Below, one piece after another: positions 9,760 through 21,040 of a DNA stretch of 38,185 nt. The stretch comes from Terfezia claveryi (lineage: Eukaryota > Ascomycota > Pezizomycetes > Pezizales > Pezizaceae). A program made the translations under genes and the position numbers. Under the pieces are notes generated by a model. That model saw nothing but the letters and a program-made list of their open reading frames with translations. It was not told the DNA's origin and searched no databases. The DNA lies in NCBI GenBank assembly GCA_015179025.1, contig WHUX01000358.1:1-38185 (forward strand), written 5' to 3'. Position 1 is the stretch's first letter; every line of letters begins with the position of its first letter.

Positions 9760-10880
9760 CGAGATATCCCCCATCTATATGCGTAGACATAGCCAGGTGC
9801 GTGAACTCGCTAGACAACCTGCGGACTCTATGTGAAGGCCTAGCTAATTGCTCTTAGGACGCCCACAGTGCAGTTGCAAGATATCCCCAATCTATGTGGG
9901 CAGACACAGGCATAGCTAGGTATGTAAACTCGCCAGCAAACAAGCGGACTCTATATAAAGACATTGCTAATTGCTTTTAGGATGCCCAAACTGCATTTGC
10001 GAGATATCCCCAATCTATGTGCGCAGACATAGGCATAGCTAGGTACATGAACTCACCAGAAAACAGCATACTCTATGTGAAGGCCTGGCTAATTGCTCTT
10101 AGGACGCTCTAAGTGAAGTTGTGAGATATCCCCCATCTAGATGTGTAGACACAGGCATAGCCAGGTATGTGAACTCACCAGAAAACTAGGAGACTCTATC
10201 TAAGGGCATTGTTAATTTCTCTTAGAACTCTGCTGAGATATTTCCTATCAATATTCACAGGCATAGCTAGATACTGAACTCGCCAGAAACCAGCGGACTC
10301 TATGTGAAGGTATTGCTAATTTTTCTTAAGACTCTGCTGAGATATCCCCTATCAATATTCACAGGCATAGCTAGGTACTGAACTTGCCAGAAACTAGCAG
10401 ACACTATGTGAAAGCATTGCTAATTGCTCTTAGGACGCCCAGACTGCAGTTGCGAGATATCCCCAATCTATGTGCATAGACACAGGCATAGCTAGGTATG
10501 TGAACTCGCCAGAAACCAGTATACTCTATGTGAAGGCAATGCAAATTTCTCTTAGGACTCCGCTGAGATATCCCCTATTAATATTCAGACATAGCTAGGT
10601 ATGTAAACTCGCTAGAAAGCCAGCGGACTCTATATAGAGGCATTGCTAATTGCTCTTAGGACTCCGCAAGTGCACTCTCGACTCCCAAGATATCCTTTAT
10701 CAATATGCACAGACATAGCTAGGTATGTAGACTCGCTAGCAAATCTACTGTAGGCCTGCCTAGCTAATTGCTCTTAGGATACTCCCGAGATATCCCCTAT
10801 CAATATGCATATACATAGTTAGATACGTGGACTCACTAGCAAATCCGTAGACTCTGTGGGACTGCCTAGCTAATTGCTCT
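9760..10880 (-). repeat. satellite array, right arm (about 10 units of 105-125 bp)
   Basis: Reverse complement of the left satellite. Units are marked by GAACTCGCCAGAAACCAGCG, then GACTCTATGTGAAGG, GCTAATTGCTCTTAGGA and GAGATATCCCC. They fall near 9810, 9930, 10048, 10168, 10276, 10380, 10500, 10600, 10730 and 10830. Confidence 0.8.
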
Positions 10881-11503
10881 ACTGCTAGGGGTTGCTCATG
10901 GCAGTGGATAACTACATCAGCGAGGGCGGTTACAACTTTGGAGATTGATGAGATCTGGGAACGGCTAGATTGTGGGAGGCATATGCATAGGACACAGTCC
11001 TAGTGGAATCTATAATGGAATAGTTTGCTGGAAGAACAAATATGGCTCACCAGTGTATATAGAAGCTCAAGTTCACCTAGTATATGCAATGTATTGCTTT
11101 TACTTGACTGCCTTTGCCTGACTGCCCCTCTCTGCCTAGCTGCATTTGCCAAGCTGCTATTTTAGTTATTCTCCGTGTGCACCAAGTAGAGTGGAAATAT
11201 TGTCCGTCAGGTAGTTTTATCAAGATACACACCTGCGTTACCGAGGCATACTACACTCTTGTAGTACCTGGATGTTGCACGACGATTGATTGGCGGCTGG
11301 GGGCAGAAACAGTATACAGCTTAAAGGTGGGGATGCACAAGATAGGGCGCCAGGGTGCTGTTCCACAATGCTGAACCCTAGGGCACAAAGCCCTAAGGTA
11401 CAGCGTCATGGTATGGATTGCATTAACAACTGGCCGTAGGGCGCGCGCTGCAAGGGAGCGGCACCCAGGTGACAACAGTCTTCCATGCTGTGCCATTAAC
11501 TGT

Positions 11504-11553
11504 CAGTTTGTCTTTAGAACATCGCGGTTGTCGGGGGCCGCAAAGGCAAACTG
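11504..11553. other. GC-rich stem-loop near the right end of the foldback-like element
   Basis: CAGTTTGTCTTT (11504-11515) pairs with AAAGGCAAACTG (11542-11553) with one mismatch, around a 26-base loop rich in CG. It lies 14 bp from the inferred right end. It could be a subterminal transposase signal; no function is shown. Confidence 0.55.
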
Positions 11554-11567
11554 CAATCATTTCTGAT

Positions 11568-11572
11568 GAACA
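11568..11572. repeat. right target-site duplication of the foldback-like element
   Basis: GAACA, the partner of 4619-4623. Confidence 0.78.
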
Positions 11573-13907
11573 GTGAACTACCTATTACACAAGGGGATGG
11601 CCTTTTCTTATCGGAATATTATTGCAGAAGTGAAGTACCTTTTATGCCAAAAGGTTTATGCTAGCGAGATGGCCTGGAGCCCACAGCAAGAATAGGACAA
11701 AAAAGGGAATAGAGTATATAGTGAGATCCATACTATATAGTGGTAGGAAGATACTCATGTAAGCAATTTGTATATACTATGTCGGATATCTAACTAACTG
11801 AAACAGATAGGCTTTGCTACCTGAAGGCCAGACACTTGTTCCGATTTTACTAGCATCAGATAAAACTCACCTAATGAATTTCTTTGGAAACAAAAAGTTA
11901 TGGCCTGTTTATATAAGTATAGGCAATATTAAAAGCTCCATACATAATACATATACGATACATGCCTAGATACCAATTGTACTACTACTGATTGGCCCAA
12001 CATAAATTAACAAAATACTTGGGTATTTGGTAGAAACATAAGAAATTCAGGTGTTGTAAACCATAAACGATGTTTTAGCATATTTGCTAAAACTACTATC
12101 TGATGTGAAATGTCAGAAAGGCTATAAGATAGTTTGTACTGATAAAAACGTACTCTTATACTTTCTTAAGCTCTTTTGTTAGCTTGCTAACTATATAGAA
12201 AATGCTACAATCTATAGTATTGCAAACAACTACTATCCTTCTTACACAATTCCAACCAAGAACTTTAGTGAGTATTTAGGAAGTGGTTAACTAGCTCACT
12301 TATATCAAAATTATGCTGCAGCATACAATGATTTCAATGCTATTAGTTTAAAAGCAAATAGCATTAAAAACATCAAAAATGCCTTGTAGTCAGTCCAAAA
12401 TATAAATCTGCTTGAGCTTGTTCGAGCAGTTGTTTTGTACAATATCTTCCTAGAAGTGATAAATCATTTAATATATTAGATTCAAGGTTTTCTAGAATAC
12501 TAGGAGTAAATTAATACATTTGACTATATCTGGTGTCGGTTGCCTTCCTACCCCAGATTTTTAGTTCCAACTAAAGGATACTGAGTTGTTTTACAAAAGT
12601 CGGGAAAGGAAATGTGGAACTTTAGTAAAGTCATTTTTAAAACATTTATCATAGTGTTGCATCAGAAGGCCAATCAACCATGGCCTACTGGAGGTCAAGT
12701 GCAGGAGTTTAATTGAGCAATTCATTGTGTACATAGTATCACTGACTTCTATCTTATAACTCAGTATCCTAGTTATATAGATAAGACAGTTTCTTATTTA
12801 TAAGAATATTTGCATATGTTTCATGAAACTAAAGCTGTGTTCTTTAGGTTTCGTACTAATAAGAAAGCAAGAAAAGCTATTATAGAAGCACATAAGGATT
12901 TGTTGAAAGAATAAGTGGGATTATTGGTTGAAGACCTCATGGTGTCAGAAAATGTTGGGATATATCAAGAAAATTCCTTGCACCATTGGGAATTAGTGAA
13001 TGAGATTTTATAAAAAGGAGTGTATTTCAATTTCCCAAAAATTTATTTAATCTCCCATTATGCTGAACAGATTCTAAAGTTTGAGGCTCTAGCTTAATAT
13101 TCCATGAATATCAGTAAAGCTATACATAAAGGCCTTAAGGACACTTACTATCTAAGTAATAGGGTTAATATAATACTTTGGATAGTTACTACCTATACGA
13201 GGGATCATACTTTTGCTATAAAGGACTTGACACTTAATCTATGGAACCAAGTTAGGCAAAACAGAGATGTAATACCAGATGTCAGAAAACAGGTCTACTT
13301 GAAGTTGTGGGGGAAAATTGAGTTAGGATTAATATCCAGCCTTGAGAATCTAGAGCATATAACTGGCTTACCAGATCTGGTACTGACAATGCAAGTGTTT
13401 TTAAAGCAGGAAATTAGAAGCATAGATTCTGACTCTACTGAGCTGTTAGTTCAGGAAATTCATTCATATCAGGTACTTCCAATTCCAGTACCAAAATTCA
13501 GTAGAGAAGGGTTTATTTTACACAATACTAGATATACTGAAAGATTTCATAGGAAGAAAAGATATGATTGAATATAGGTAAGGAGACAGTATGCATTGGA
13601 TGAGGTACCAGTAGGGATACTAAATAGTTAAATACCAGGACAAATTAATATATTATTCAAAGTAATAACGATAGTAGAAATGGTGTACCGGTTGACGTAT
13701 ATGAATCTACTTCAATATATTAGGTTGAATGCTATGTAGGGTATAGAAGGGATAGTTTACATTAGATTGCTAATGAGTGGAGAAGAGGTTATAGTTAAGA
13801 TATCATAAATAGAAAGGATTATATATTTGATGCTATTAGAGTCAGGGGAAAGTTAGTTGGTAAATAATAGAATAGACTTAGAGATATAGAATATGATTTA
13901 TGATTAG
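11568..13907 (+). pseudogene. Plavaka-type (KDZ) transposase, main C-terminal part
   Basis: This continues the fragment at 4132-4623. From 11573 the frame reads FSYRNIIAEVKYLL, then RVYSEIHT. After a frameshift between about 11735 and 11820 one frame runs to 13907 with stops but no indel. Family landmarks are VPILLASDKTHL (SDKT at 11856-11867), WPVYISIGNI (11901-11930), FHETKAVFFRFRT (from 12819), FNFPKIYLISHYAEQI (from 13026) and LVNNRID (from 13857). These are the conserved blocks of the Plavaka group of fungal DNA transposases, with SDKT in the RNase H-like catalytic region. Stops occur at positions such as ES*LVNNR and HA*IPIV, where Trp is expected. Confidence 0.85.
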
Positions 13908-14084
13908 GAAATAATAAACTTGTGACTAGTTAAGAGAAGAGCTATAAAGAATGTTAAGTGTCAGATGTAAAACAGGTACTAGGCTAATATTAGGAAGGTA
14001 TATGTAGGGGTATATAAAGGTAAGTAGAAAATTATAATTCATAAGATGGTATAAAAGTAGTTGATGCATCTGGATACAGATTTG

Positions 14085-14278
14085 TTTATTTTTTCTGCAG
14101 AAGTTTGAGGGTGTACATGGGGTATATAAGAGGCAATAGGAATTTGGTGGTGTTTGAGGTACAGAGCATATATTTTGAGAGTGTGCATAGGGTGCATGAG
14201 TAGGAGCAGAAATTTTGTGGTATGAATAGGGTGCATGGGAGGCAGTAGGAATTTGGTGGTATACTAGGTGGAACAAAA
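14085..14278. repeat. imperfect tandem repeat of about 45 bp
   Basis: Four units share GGTGCATGAGAGGCAGTAGG and AATTTGGTGGTAT. On the minus strand they read as an open frame with a recurring HQIPTASHAPYS-like block of 13-15 residues, in the region just after the gypsy protease. They may once have coded a repetitive spacer between protease and RT. The rest of that pol is not present. Confidence 0.6.
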
Positions 14279-14285
14279 CTAGTTG

Positions 14286-15832
14286 CTACATCATGATAGA
14301 GAATCTTTTTTGCTGATGAATGACATCAAGAAGGCAGGGAGTTTTTAGCTTAGCTGTTGGTATTGAATTTTTACTGATAAATATCTGATTAATAAAGGCT
14401 ATTCTTGAAGCATTATAATCTATAAGAGCTGATATTACTACTATTTTATTATTGAATCTAACAGTTATTGGTACTACAAAATGCTTACCAAATAAGTGAG
14501 ATTCATCAATAGATATAGATATAGGAACAAAGAAAGACAACAAAGACAAATGACCTAATACAGGTCCCTTGCTAGTGTCAGTAACTAGGTAAGGGACAGG
14601 GCTTTTCCTAACTCATCCACTTCTTTGATCCTGGATTTGGAAGTAGTGTAGATGGCTATTAAGTAGTTTTTACGGAAGGGATATGCCGCAATAAAATGGT
14701 CCCCTTTTCTGCATGCTATACACAGCTAGTTCATTTGGTGACATTTCCTCTCTTCTTGTATCAAGTGGAGTCTTCCTGATAATAAATTCATATGGATGAT
14801 GCTACCAGCTATAAGGGATAAGTAGGCTAGCTTATTAGCTATAGCTTAGGTCTGAGGGCTCAGGTTCTAGAGTTGTGGTTACTATGTTTAGCTCTGAGGT
14901 TGCTGTACTCTTACAGGCCAATAGGTACTGGAGGTGCTGGTCTGGGCTCTCAACCTAGCCAATTTTTGCTCCATTTTCGATACCTGATAAATATATTCAT
15001 TAAGAGTTGTAATATCTGGAGATTGCAGGAGGGCATTGAAGAGCTCAATATTGAGGCCTTTCTCAAATTGTTTCCACTTCACCTGATCATTCCACCCTAC
15101 CTTTACTGCCAACCTTGAGAATTCAGCCACATATGTTGAGAGGTCATGTCCTTTCTATTTTAGTTCTTAGAGAGTACAAGTTGCCGTACCTATGAGATCT
15201 GGGTCTCTAAAAGCATAGTCGAGGATTATAAATAAAGGAGTGATGTTGGAGAGGTTGAAGTGGTCATCGAGCATATAGGGTTAGACCTGGTCCAAAGCTA
15301 TACCCTCCAGTAGGCTATATACATAGGCTAATTGGTACTGAATGGTAGGGAACTTTATAGTAACCCCATTCAGTTTGATCTTAATAGAATTTTTCCTGGC
15401 TTTTAGGCAAGTCCAATTACAATTAAACTTTGGTAGGGTAGAGAGATCCTAAGTCTTGGGTACCTGGAATGCTTGGGGTACTGGAGCTTCTTGGTTTCCA
15501 ATTATGTCCAAAGCCCTATTCAGAGTCTGGATGGTTCTTCTTTCATTAATTAAATTATTCTGGGCGGTCGCGAGATTGCTTTAGCAGAAGATGAGGTCGG
15601 CCTAGCATGAAAGAAGGTCTTTAGTACGTATCGTAACCTTATTATTGGTCCTAGTCTGTTTTTGTTGCCCTTTATATATGGCGGATTCCAGTTATTGGCC
15701 TAAGGCATCCGTAGTAAGGTATATGTTGATAATGGTCTGGTGATAACTACCAAAGTTGGCCTAGTTCATGGGAATAGGCAGGGCTTGCCAGGCTCGAAAC
15801 CTGGTAGTGAGAGTGGAGTCTTGGGTAGCCAT
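14286..15832 (-). pseudogene. gypsy gag and protease remnant (element C, minus strand)
   Basis: The start codon at 15832 gives MATQDSTLTTRFRAW. One frame then runs to about 14870 with stops only. The block AEFSRLAVKVGW, QFEKGLN and LNEYIYQVSKMEQKL is typical of the gypsy Gag (retrotransposon capsid) domain. A zinc-knuckle remnant near 14690-14745 reads LCIACRKGDHFIAAYP, with the last Cys changed to Tyr. After a frameshift a protease follows (14286-14549) with ALIDYNAS in place of ALIDSGA. RT, RNase H and integrase are missing: downstream sequence is the 45-bp repeat and then the Plavaka end. The element is a truncated relic unlike families A and B. Confidence 0.75.
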
Positions 15833-17337
15833 TGAGTATACTGGTTAATTAGAGTGATCCAATGTATTGTAACGTGGGCTCTGGAAACAAGGTGACTAAG
15901 GGGTATACCAGGGCAATAGCAAGGCTAGTGTAAGATATATATAGGAATACTATATATGTAACTAGAAGAAGGCTAAGATAGAGGGTAAGGACAAGATACA
16001 AGAGAGGCAGAGGGCAAGGAATATAAGATATGTAAGATATATGGAGGCAGTTATCATGTATGTCAGAGGGAGGCAGCTGTACTATAGAGTAGTTTACAGG
16101 ATAAGGCAAGATGAGGGGGTATACAAGGGAGTACACCTTCGTGGAGAGAGGTAAGGTCTATATTAGGATATAAGACATTGGATTAGGATCCAATGAGAGG
16201 GCAGAGAAATAAAGATATATATATATGATTCTAAGTAAAGGCCATAAAAGGAATAAGCTTTCCGAAATTCCTATCTCAGAAGCTAAGGTAACAATCACCC
16301 ATCAACGATACTCGAACAAGCCTGTTTGAATGTCAGAATAGTACAATATGTGAACAAGCCTGTTCGAGTGTCAAATCAAGACTAAGAACATAGTTGTAAT
16401 ATATTTTACTTTACCTTCTCCTAACTTATACTAAGTGTTAATAAGAGTATAAAGTATACCTTATATATTTAAGACTTTAGTTTCCTTCTATACATTTAAA
16501 TACTATCTTTAGACACTTTTTTTTTCAACTTTTAGAATTAGCTAAAATTATAATATCAATTAGATTAATACTAACAATTTGGTTAGTCTTTAGTATATGC
16601 TTTTATTTATTAGTATTAAAATTTTCTAAATTAATAACTTTTTAAATACTAATAAAAAACTTAAGATATATAATATACTTAATAAGTAACTTAACTATAG
16701 TATATTGAAAAAATAACTATATATTTTTGTAAATCTTATTAGTCTTTTAAATATAGAGCTATTACTAATAGTAGATTATAATCTAATACTTTTTATCTTT
16801 TTTTATAAAAAGATGTCCTTCAGAAAATTTATTTCTATTTTTTAGTTAAATAACTTTTTGCATATGATAGAGAATATATTTAATCTAATATAGAATCCTC
16901 TATTACTTAAAATTATACTATGTATTCTTCTATACTTACTTAGCTACTATATAAGAAGTGAGAGATCTCTATTTCAATTATTAGTAATTAGGATATTTAA
17001 AAGATTAGAGTATTTAGTGAATTTGGGTATTTAGGAGATTAAGGTATTCAAATGATTAGAATATTTAGAGAATTGAGATTTATCTTTTTCATAATTATAT
17101 ACTTAAGATATATTTAGTAAATCTCAATTATATTTAGATTAGGTTTATTGCCTAGCTAGATAAGTTATTATATATTACTAGTATTAAAGTATTTTAAAAG
17201 ATAAAGGAGGAAGATATAGGTAGCAGTGAGATCTAAAAGTCCACTGAAGGATAATACAAATAAGCGAAGTGACATTGTCATATAGAGAAGAGTATTTAGA
17301 AGTGAGAGCTATATTGTAATAAAGAAATACATTATTC
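15833..17337. other. leader-like and AT-rich sequence without a recognised gene
   Basis: 15833-16260 lies upstream of the element C gag start and may be its leader and LTR, but I could not find LTR ends. At about 16306-16382 a sequence GAACAAGCCTGTT with flanks occurs twice, 38 bp apart, and its first copy is nearly self-complementary (CGAACA...TGTTYG). 16380-17250 is very AT-rich with TA steps everywhere and short open frames only. This looks like repeat DNA mutated beyond recognition. I see no gene here. Confidence 0.5.
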
Positions 17338-17656
17338 TGTTATATTACTATATCTCTATCCAATAGGAAACGAATGAGATATATATATATGAATGAATGT
17401 ATATAAGAAAGTGAAGAAGAAGAAGAACATATGAGTAGCACACAATGCCTGTGAAGGCCGAACTATGAAATGCCAGTAAAGGCCAATACTTGCCATATGA
17501 TTTGCAAGCCAGAGCATGTAATACCTGTGAAGGCCGAAGTATGCAATGCCTAAGAAGGCCATTGCTTGCCACTAGATCTGCAAGGCGAAGGTTGCTGCAT
17601 GTGGAATAGTAAGGTATGGGCAGAATGAATGAATGTACTGCATTCAATCACTAATA
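17338..17656 (-). repeat. 3' LTR of the copia element
   Basis: The LTR begins (minus strand) TATTAGTGATTG right after the polypurine tract. It ends at 17338 where the plus strand reads TGTTATATTACT. TGTTA/TATTA form the short end repeat, with one presumed G-to-A change. Inside, three to four copies of GTGAAGGCCGAA-like sequence spaced by 40-70 bp lie at 17445-17590. With no partner LTR in the window, the ends are inferred. Confidence 0.55.
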
Positions 17657-17665
17657 CCCCTCCTC
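17657..17665 (-). promoter_or_regulatory. polypurine tract of the copia element
   Basis: On the minus strand GAGGAGGGG directly precedes the TATTAG start of the 3' LTR, the usual copia arrangement. Confidence 0.6.
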
Positions 17666-19508
17666 AGCTCATACTTGCTAGACTCAAGCTCCTCCTATCT
17701 TCCTAAATGTATGCAATCAAGTCAACCTTATTAAAAAACCTATAAAAAACCATGGATATGGAAAAAAAATATGCATAGGGAAAAGAGTATTGAATTTAAT
17801 TGTTTTTATAACTTGCCTAAGACAAGATCTCTTTGTAAAGAGAGTCATGGCTGAGGAAATGGTTTAGTGTATAAGTCAGCTAAATTATCGTAACTTGGAA
17901 TATATAGGACTGTAAGCTTCCTAGACTTAACAAAGTCACACACATAGTGATAAGCACATCGATGTATTTGCTCTTGTCACTGATTCGAGGATTAGAGGTC
18001 AGATCAATAGAGCTATCATTATTAGTACTTAGGGCAGCTGGTGCATAAATTAAGAGCTCATTTAGAGCAGACTATAGCCACATATAATGCTTAGTAGTTG
18101 TTAATAGAGCGATATATTCAGCTTCAACTGTAGAAGTAGCAACACATCACTGTTTAATAGCCTGCCAACAAATGGTGTTAGTTGCTATCTGGAAGATATA
18201 ACCCATTATAGATTTTTGGTCAGATCATCACTTGTATAATCTGTATCTGAGAAGCCAGCTAAATGAATAGGGTTTGGGATATATGAAAGCTAAAGGTTGC
18301 GAGTGCCTTTGAGGTATCGCAAGACTTGCTAGAGTGCCCCTATATGAGCTGTTGTTAGCTTCGAAGAGAATTGGGAGAGTGCTAAGACCGTATATGCCAG
18401 ATCAGGTCATGTGCCAATTACAAGGTATATTAGAGAGCCTATAATTTGCTGGTATAGAGAGACATCAGCAAGGTCATTATCTCCTTTATCAGCCTTTACT
18501 AGCTTATAGTGATATTGAGAGGAAGAATGACCAGGTTGTAAGAGTCCATCCCAAATTTTACTAGTAATTAGTCTATATATGTATGTTGGGACAAGGTCAC
18601 CGAATCTTGATGCTGCCATTCTATTTGAATCCCAAGCAGCCAGTTTAGAGGGCCCATATTGCTAAGATCAAATTCTCTCTTTAGCGATTCCTTTAGCTCC
18701 TATCTAAGTGGACTGGATCCAAATATAGTAATATCATCAACATAGATTGTAATAATGATATTATAACTGGTATGTACTAAGATATAAGAGTCAATGTTAG
18801 TTGCTTTATAGCCCAGCAGTATGAGAAAGCCAGTCAGCCTAGCATACTACTGCCTTAAACTTTGTTTTAGTCCATATATAGATCATTTTAATAGAGCACA
18901 TAAGTTTGGTTGATCTTCAAAGGAATCTGGAGGAAGACACATATAGACTTCTTTATTACGATAGCCATATAGAAATGCACCCTTAATATCAAGCTGGTCT
19001 AGTTTTGGCCAGTTTGAGTATATTGATAGGACAATGAGTAAGTGCAGTAAGTCATATCTGATAACTAGAGTGAAAACCTCATCAAAATCTATACCGAGTT
19101 TATGAGAGTACTCCTATACCACTAATCTTGCTTTATACTCGATAATATTGCTAGTAGCATCCCACTTTGTTTTGTATACCCATTTGGAACCGACAATATT
19201 GCGATTAGAGGGTATAGACATAACATCTTAGACGTTTTGGTCAGCTAAAACTTACAGCTTTGCTTGTATTACCACATACCATTTTGGGGCATTGGGCCCT
19301 TTAGAAGCTTGTAAGTAAGTTCTAGGTTCATTGGTAATATTGGTAGCAAGCAAGGCTAGCTCATATGGGATTGCCTTGGGTAGCTAAGTAGGGTCGCTTG
19401 TTTGAGCTTCAGTATTGGTTGGTAAGTTTTCAGCAACTTCAGCATCGGTTGGCAAGTTTTTAGCAATAACAGCAATTTTAGCCTTTTTCCATGGCCTAAG
19501 GTCATACC

Positions 19509-20190
19509 TCAAGCTTGGTAAGCTTGCTTGATTGCTTGCTGGTAAGCTTGCTGAAAAGCTCGATGGGAAGTTTGCTTGATTGCTTGTTGGTAAGCTCGCC
19601 AGTAGTAAGCTCACTGGTAAGCTTGCTTGATTGCTCACTAGTAAGCTCGCTAGTAAGCTCACTGGTAAGCTCACTGGTAAGCTTGCTGGTAAGCTTGCTG
19701 GTAAGCTCACTGGTAAGCTCGCTGGTAAGCTCACTGGTAAGCTTACTTGATTGCTCACTGGTAAACTCACTAGTAAGCTTGCTGGTAAGCACGCTAGTAA
19801 GCTCACTGGTAAGCTCACTAGAAAGCTCGCTGGTAAGCTCACTGGTAAGCTTGCTTGATTGCTCACTGGTAAGCTCACTGGTAAGCTCGCTAGTAAGCTT
19901 GCTGGTAAGCTCGCTGGTAAGCTCACTGGTAAGTTTGCTTGATTGCTTACTGGTAAGCTTGGTGGTAAGCTTGCTTGATTGCTTGCTAGTAAGCTCGCTG
20001 GTAAGCTCACTGGAAAGCTCACTGGTAAGCTTGCTTGATTGCTCACTGGTAAGCTCACTGATAAGCTCGCTAGTAAACTTGTTTTATTGTTCACTAGTAA
20101 GCTCGCTAGTAAACTCACTAGTAAGCTCACTAGTAAGCTTGCTTGATTGCTCGCTGGTAAGCTCGCTGATAAGCTTGCTGGTAAAAAGAA
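19509..20190 (-). repeat. 12-bp minisatellite in the copia integrase-RT linker
   Basis: About 55 units of AAGCTYRCTGGT, broken at intervals by GCTTGCTTGATTGCT. On the minus strand the frame shared with integrase and RT reads SLPVSLPASNQASLPV repeats for about 220 residues without a stop. The complementary strand is also open, which follows from the unit. In ordinary copia elements this linker is short and variable. The expansion separates integrase from RT by a low-complexity Ser/Leu/Pro/Ala/Val tract. Confidence 0.88.
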
Positions 20191-21040
20191 GCAAAGAGCT
20201 GCTCTTGTTGTCTTAATATGCTTATTTTTAAGCTATATCCTATATCTAGAAGTACTGTTCATATAACCAACAAATATCACACTTTCTGTCTATGAGAGAA
20301 GCTTGCTACTATTTGGTCTATTTTTCTCATAGATATGAGCAAAGCAATGCTGTCCAAAAGAGTGTAAATGAGTAATTGATGGTTTTGCCTTATATAGGGC
20401 TTCATAAGGTATTATCCCTTAGAGATATCAATGTGGAAGGCGGTTCTTCAAATATATAGTGATTGAGTATACTTCCACCTATAACCTCTTATTTGAGATA
20501 TTGGTGAGCATGCCTCTGACCATTGTCTATATTGTACAGTTAAAGTATTCGGCAACACCATTCGATTCATAAGAATAAGGTAGTGTCCTTATATAGCATA
20601 TGGCTTATTGTTTGAAGTAAATATCAACCTTGATATATTCTCCACCATTATCAGTTAAAACAGCTAGAATAGTGGTATTGTACTGCCTTTGGATAAAGGT
20701 GATAAAACTAATAATTACTTGGTTTGTATTGGATTTGGCTATTAGATAGTGTATCTATATTATACGAGTAAAATCATCTATAAACATGATATAATAGAAA
20801 AAGTTACCATAAGATCCGATAGGCTGCTTGCCACTTAGATCGCTATGTATGAGTTCAAATGCTCTAGTAGAGTGAGTATGAGAAAGAGTAAATAGGGTAT
20901 TATTAATTGATTTTGATATAATATATACATTGCATGTGAAGTTAGTAGGTAATGTTTTGGGCAAGAGCTCGTCATCCGCATATACAGCTGGGTATATATT
21001 GGCTGCATGCCCAAATGCATTATGCCAATGAATATATAAA

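Larger units (their letters stand above)
4624..11567. mobile_element. 6.9-kb foldback-like element with long inverted arms
   Basis: Two long arms (about 4624-6775 and 8985-11567) are reverse complements of each other. For example, the stretch at 6060-6311 is matched in reverse at about 9430-9700, and 4745-5170 at about 11030-11440. The outermost ends agree imperfectly (TCATGAAAGATT against the complement of the right end, ATCAGAAATGATT). The element is flanked by GAACA duplications and sits inside a transposase gene, which proves it is an insertion. Inside the arms are a satellite of roughly 120 bp, a (TA)-rich 40-bp repeat and ACCGGT palindromes. The spacer holds four more tandem arrays. I see no transposase or other recognisable protein, so it is probably non-autonomous. 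Foldback elements of other organisms (FB, Galileo) share this architecture; homology is not shown. Confidence 0.82.
8985..11567 (-). repeat. right inverted arm of the foldback-like element
   Basis: This mirrors the left arm block by block and is about 430 bp longer, because its satellite has about ten units instead of six. The outer 100 bp (11440-11550) is strikingly CG-rich (GGGCGCGCGCTGC; CGGGGGCCGC) compared with the left end, where the same positions are mostly TA-rich. So CpG sites survived on one end only. Confidence 0.82.

Noticed and set aside
5300..10880. Regularly spaced repeats that could suggest a CRISPR array.
   Set aside because: Units are 105-125 bp, adjacent, diverged and mirrored in the other arm; there are no short identical repeats with unique spacers and no cas genes. 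The content is fungal.
11114..11496. 81-86-codon frames on both strands in the right foldback arm, and the 76-codon frame at 4779-5009 in the left arm.
   Set aside because: They lie in the inverted arm sequence, the two arms do not share the frame, and no family resemblance is seen.
19515..20216. Plus-strand open frame of 233 codons (SSLVSSLVSLLDC repeats).
   Set aside because: It is the complement of the in-frame copia minisatellite; the minus-strand frame is continuous with integrase and RT, the plus one with nothing.
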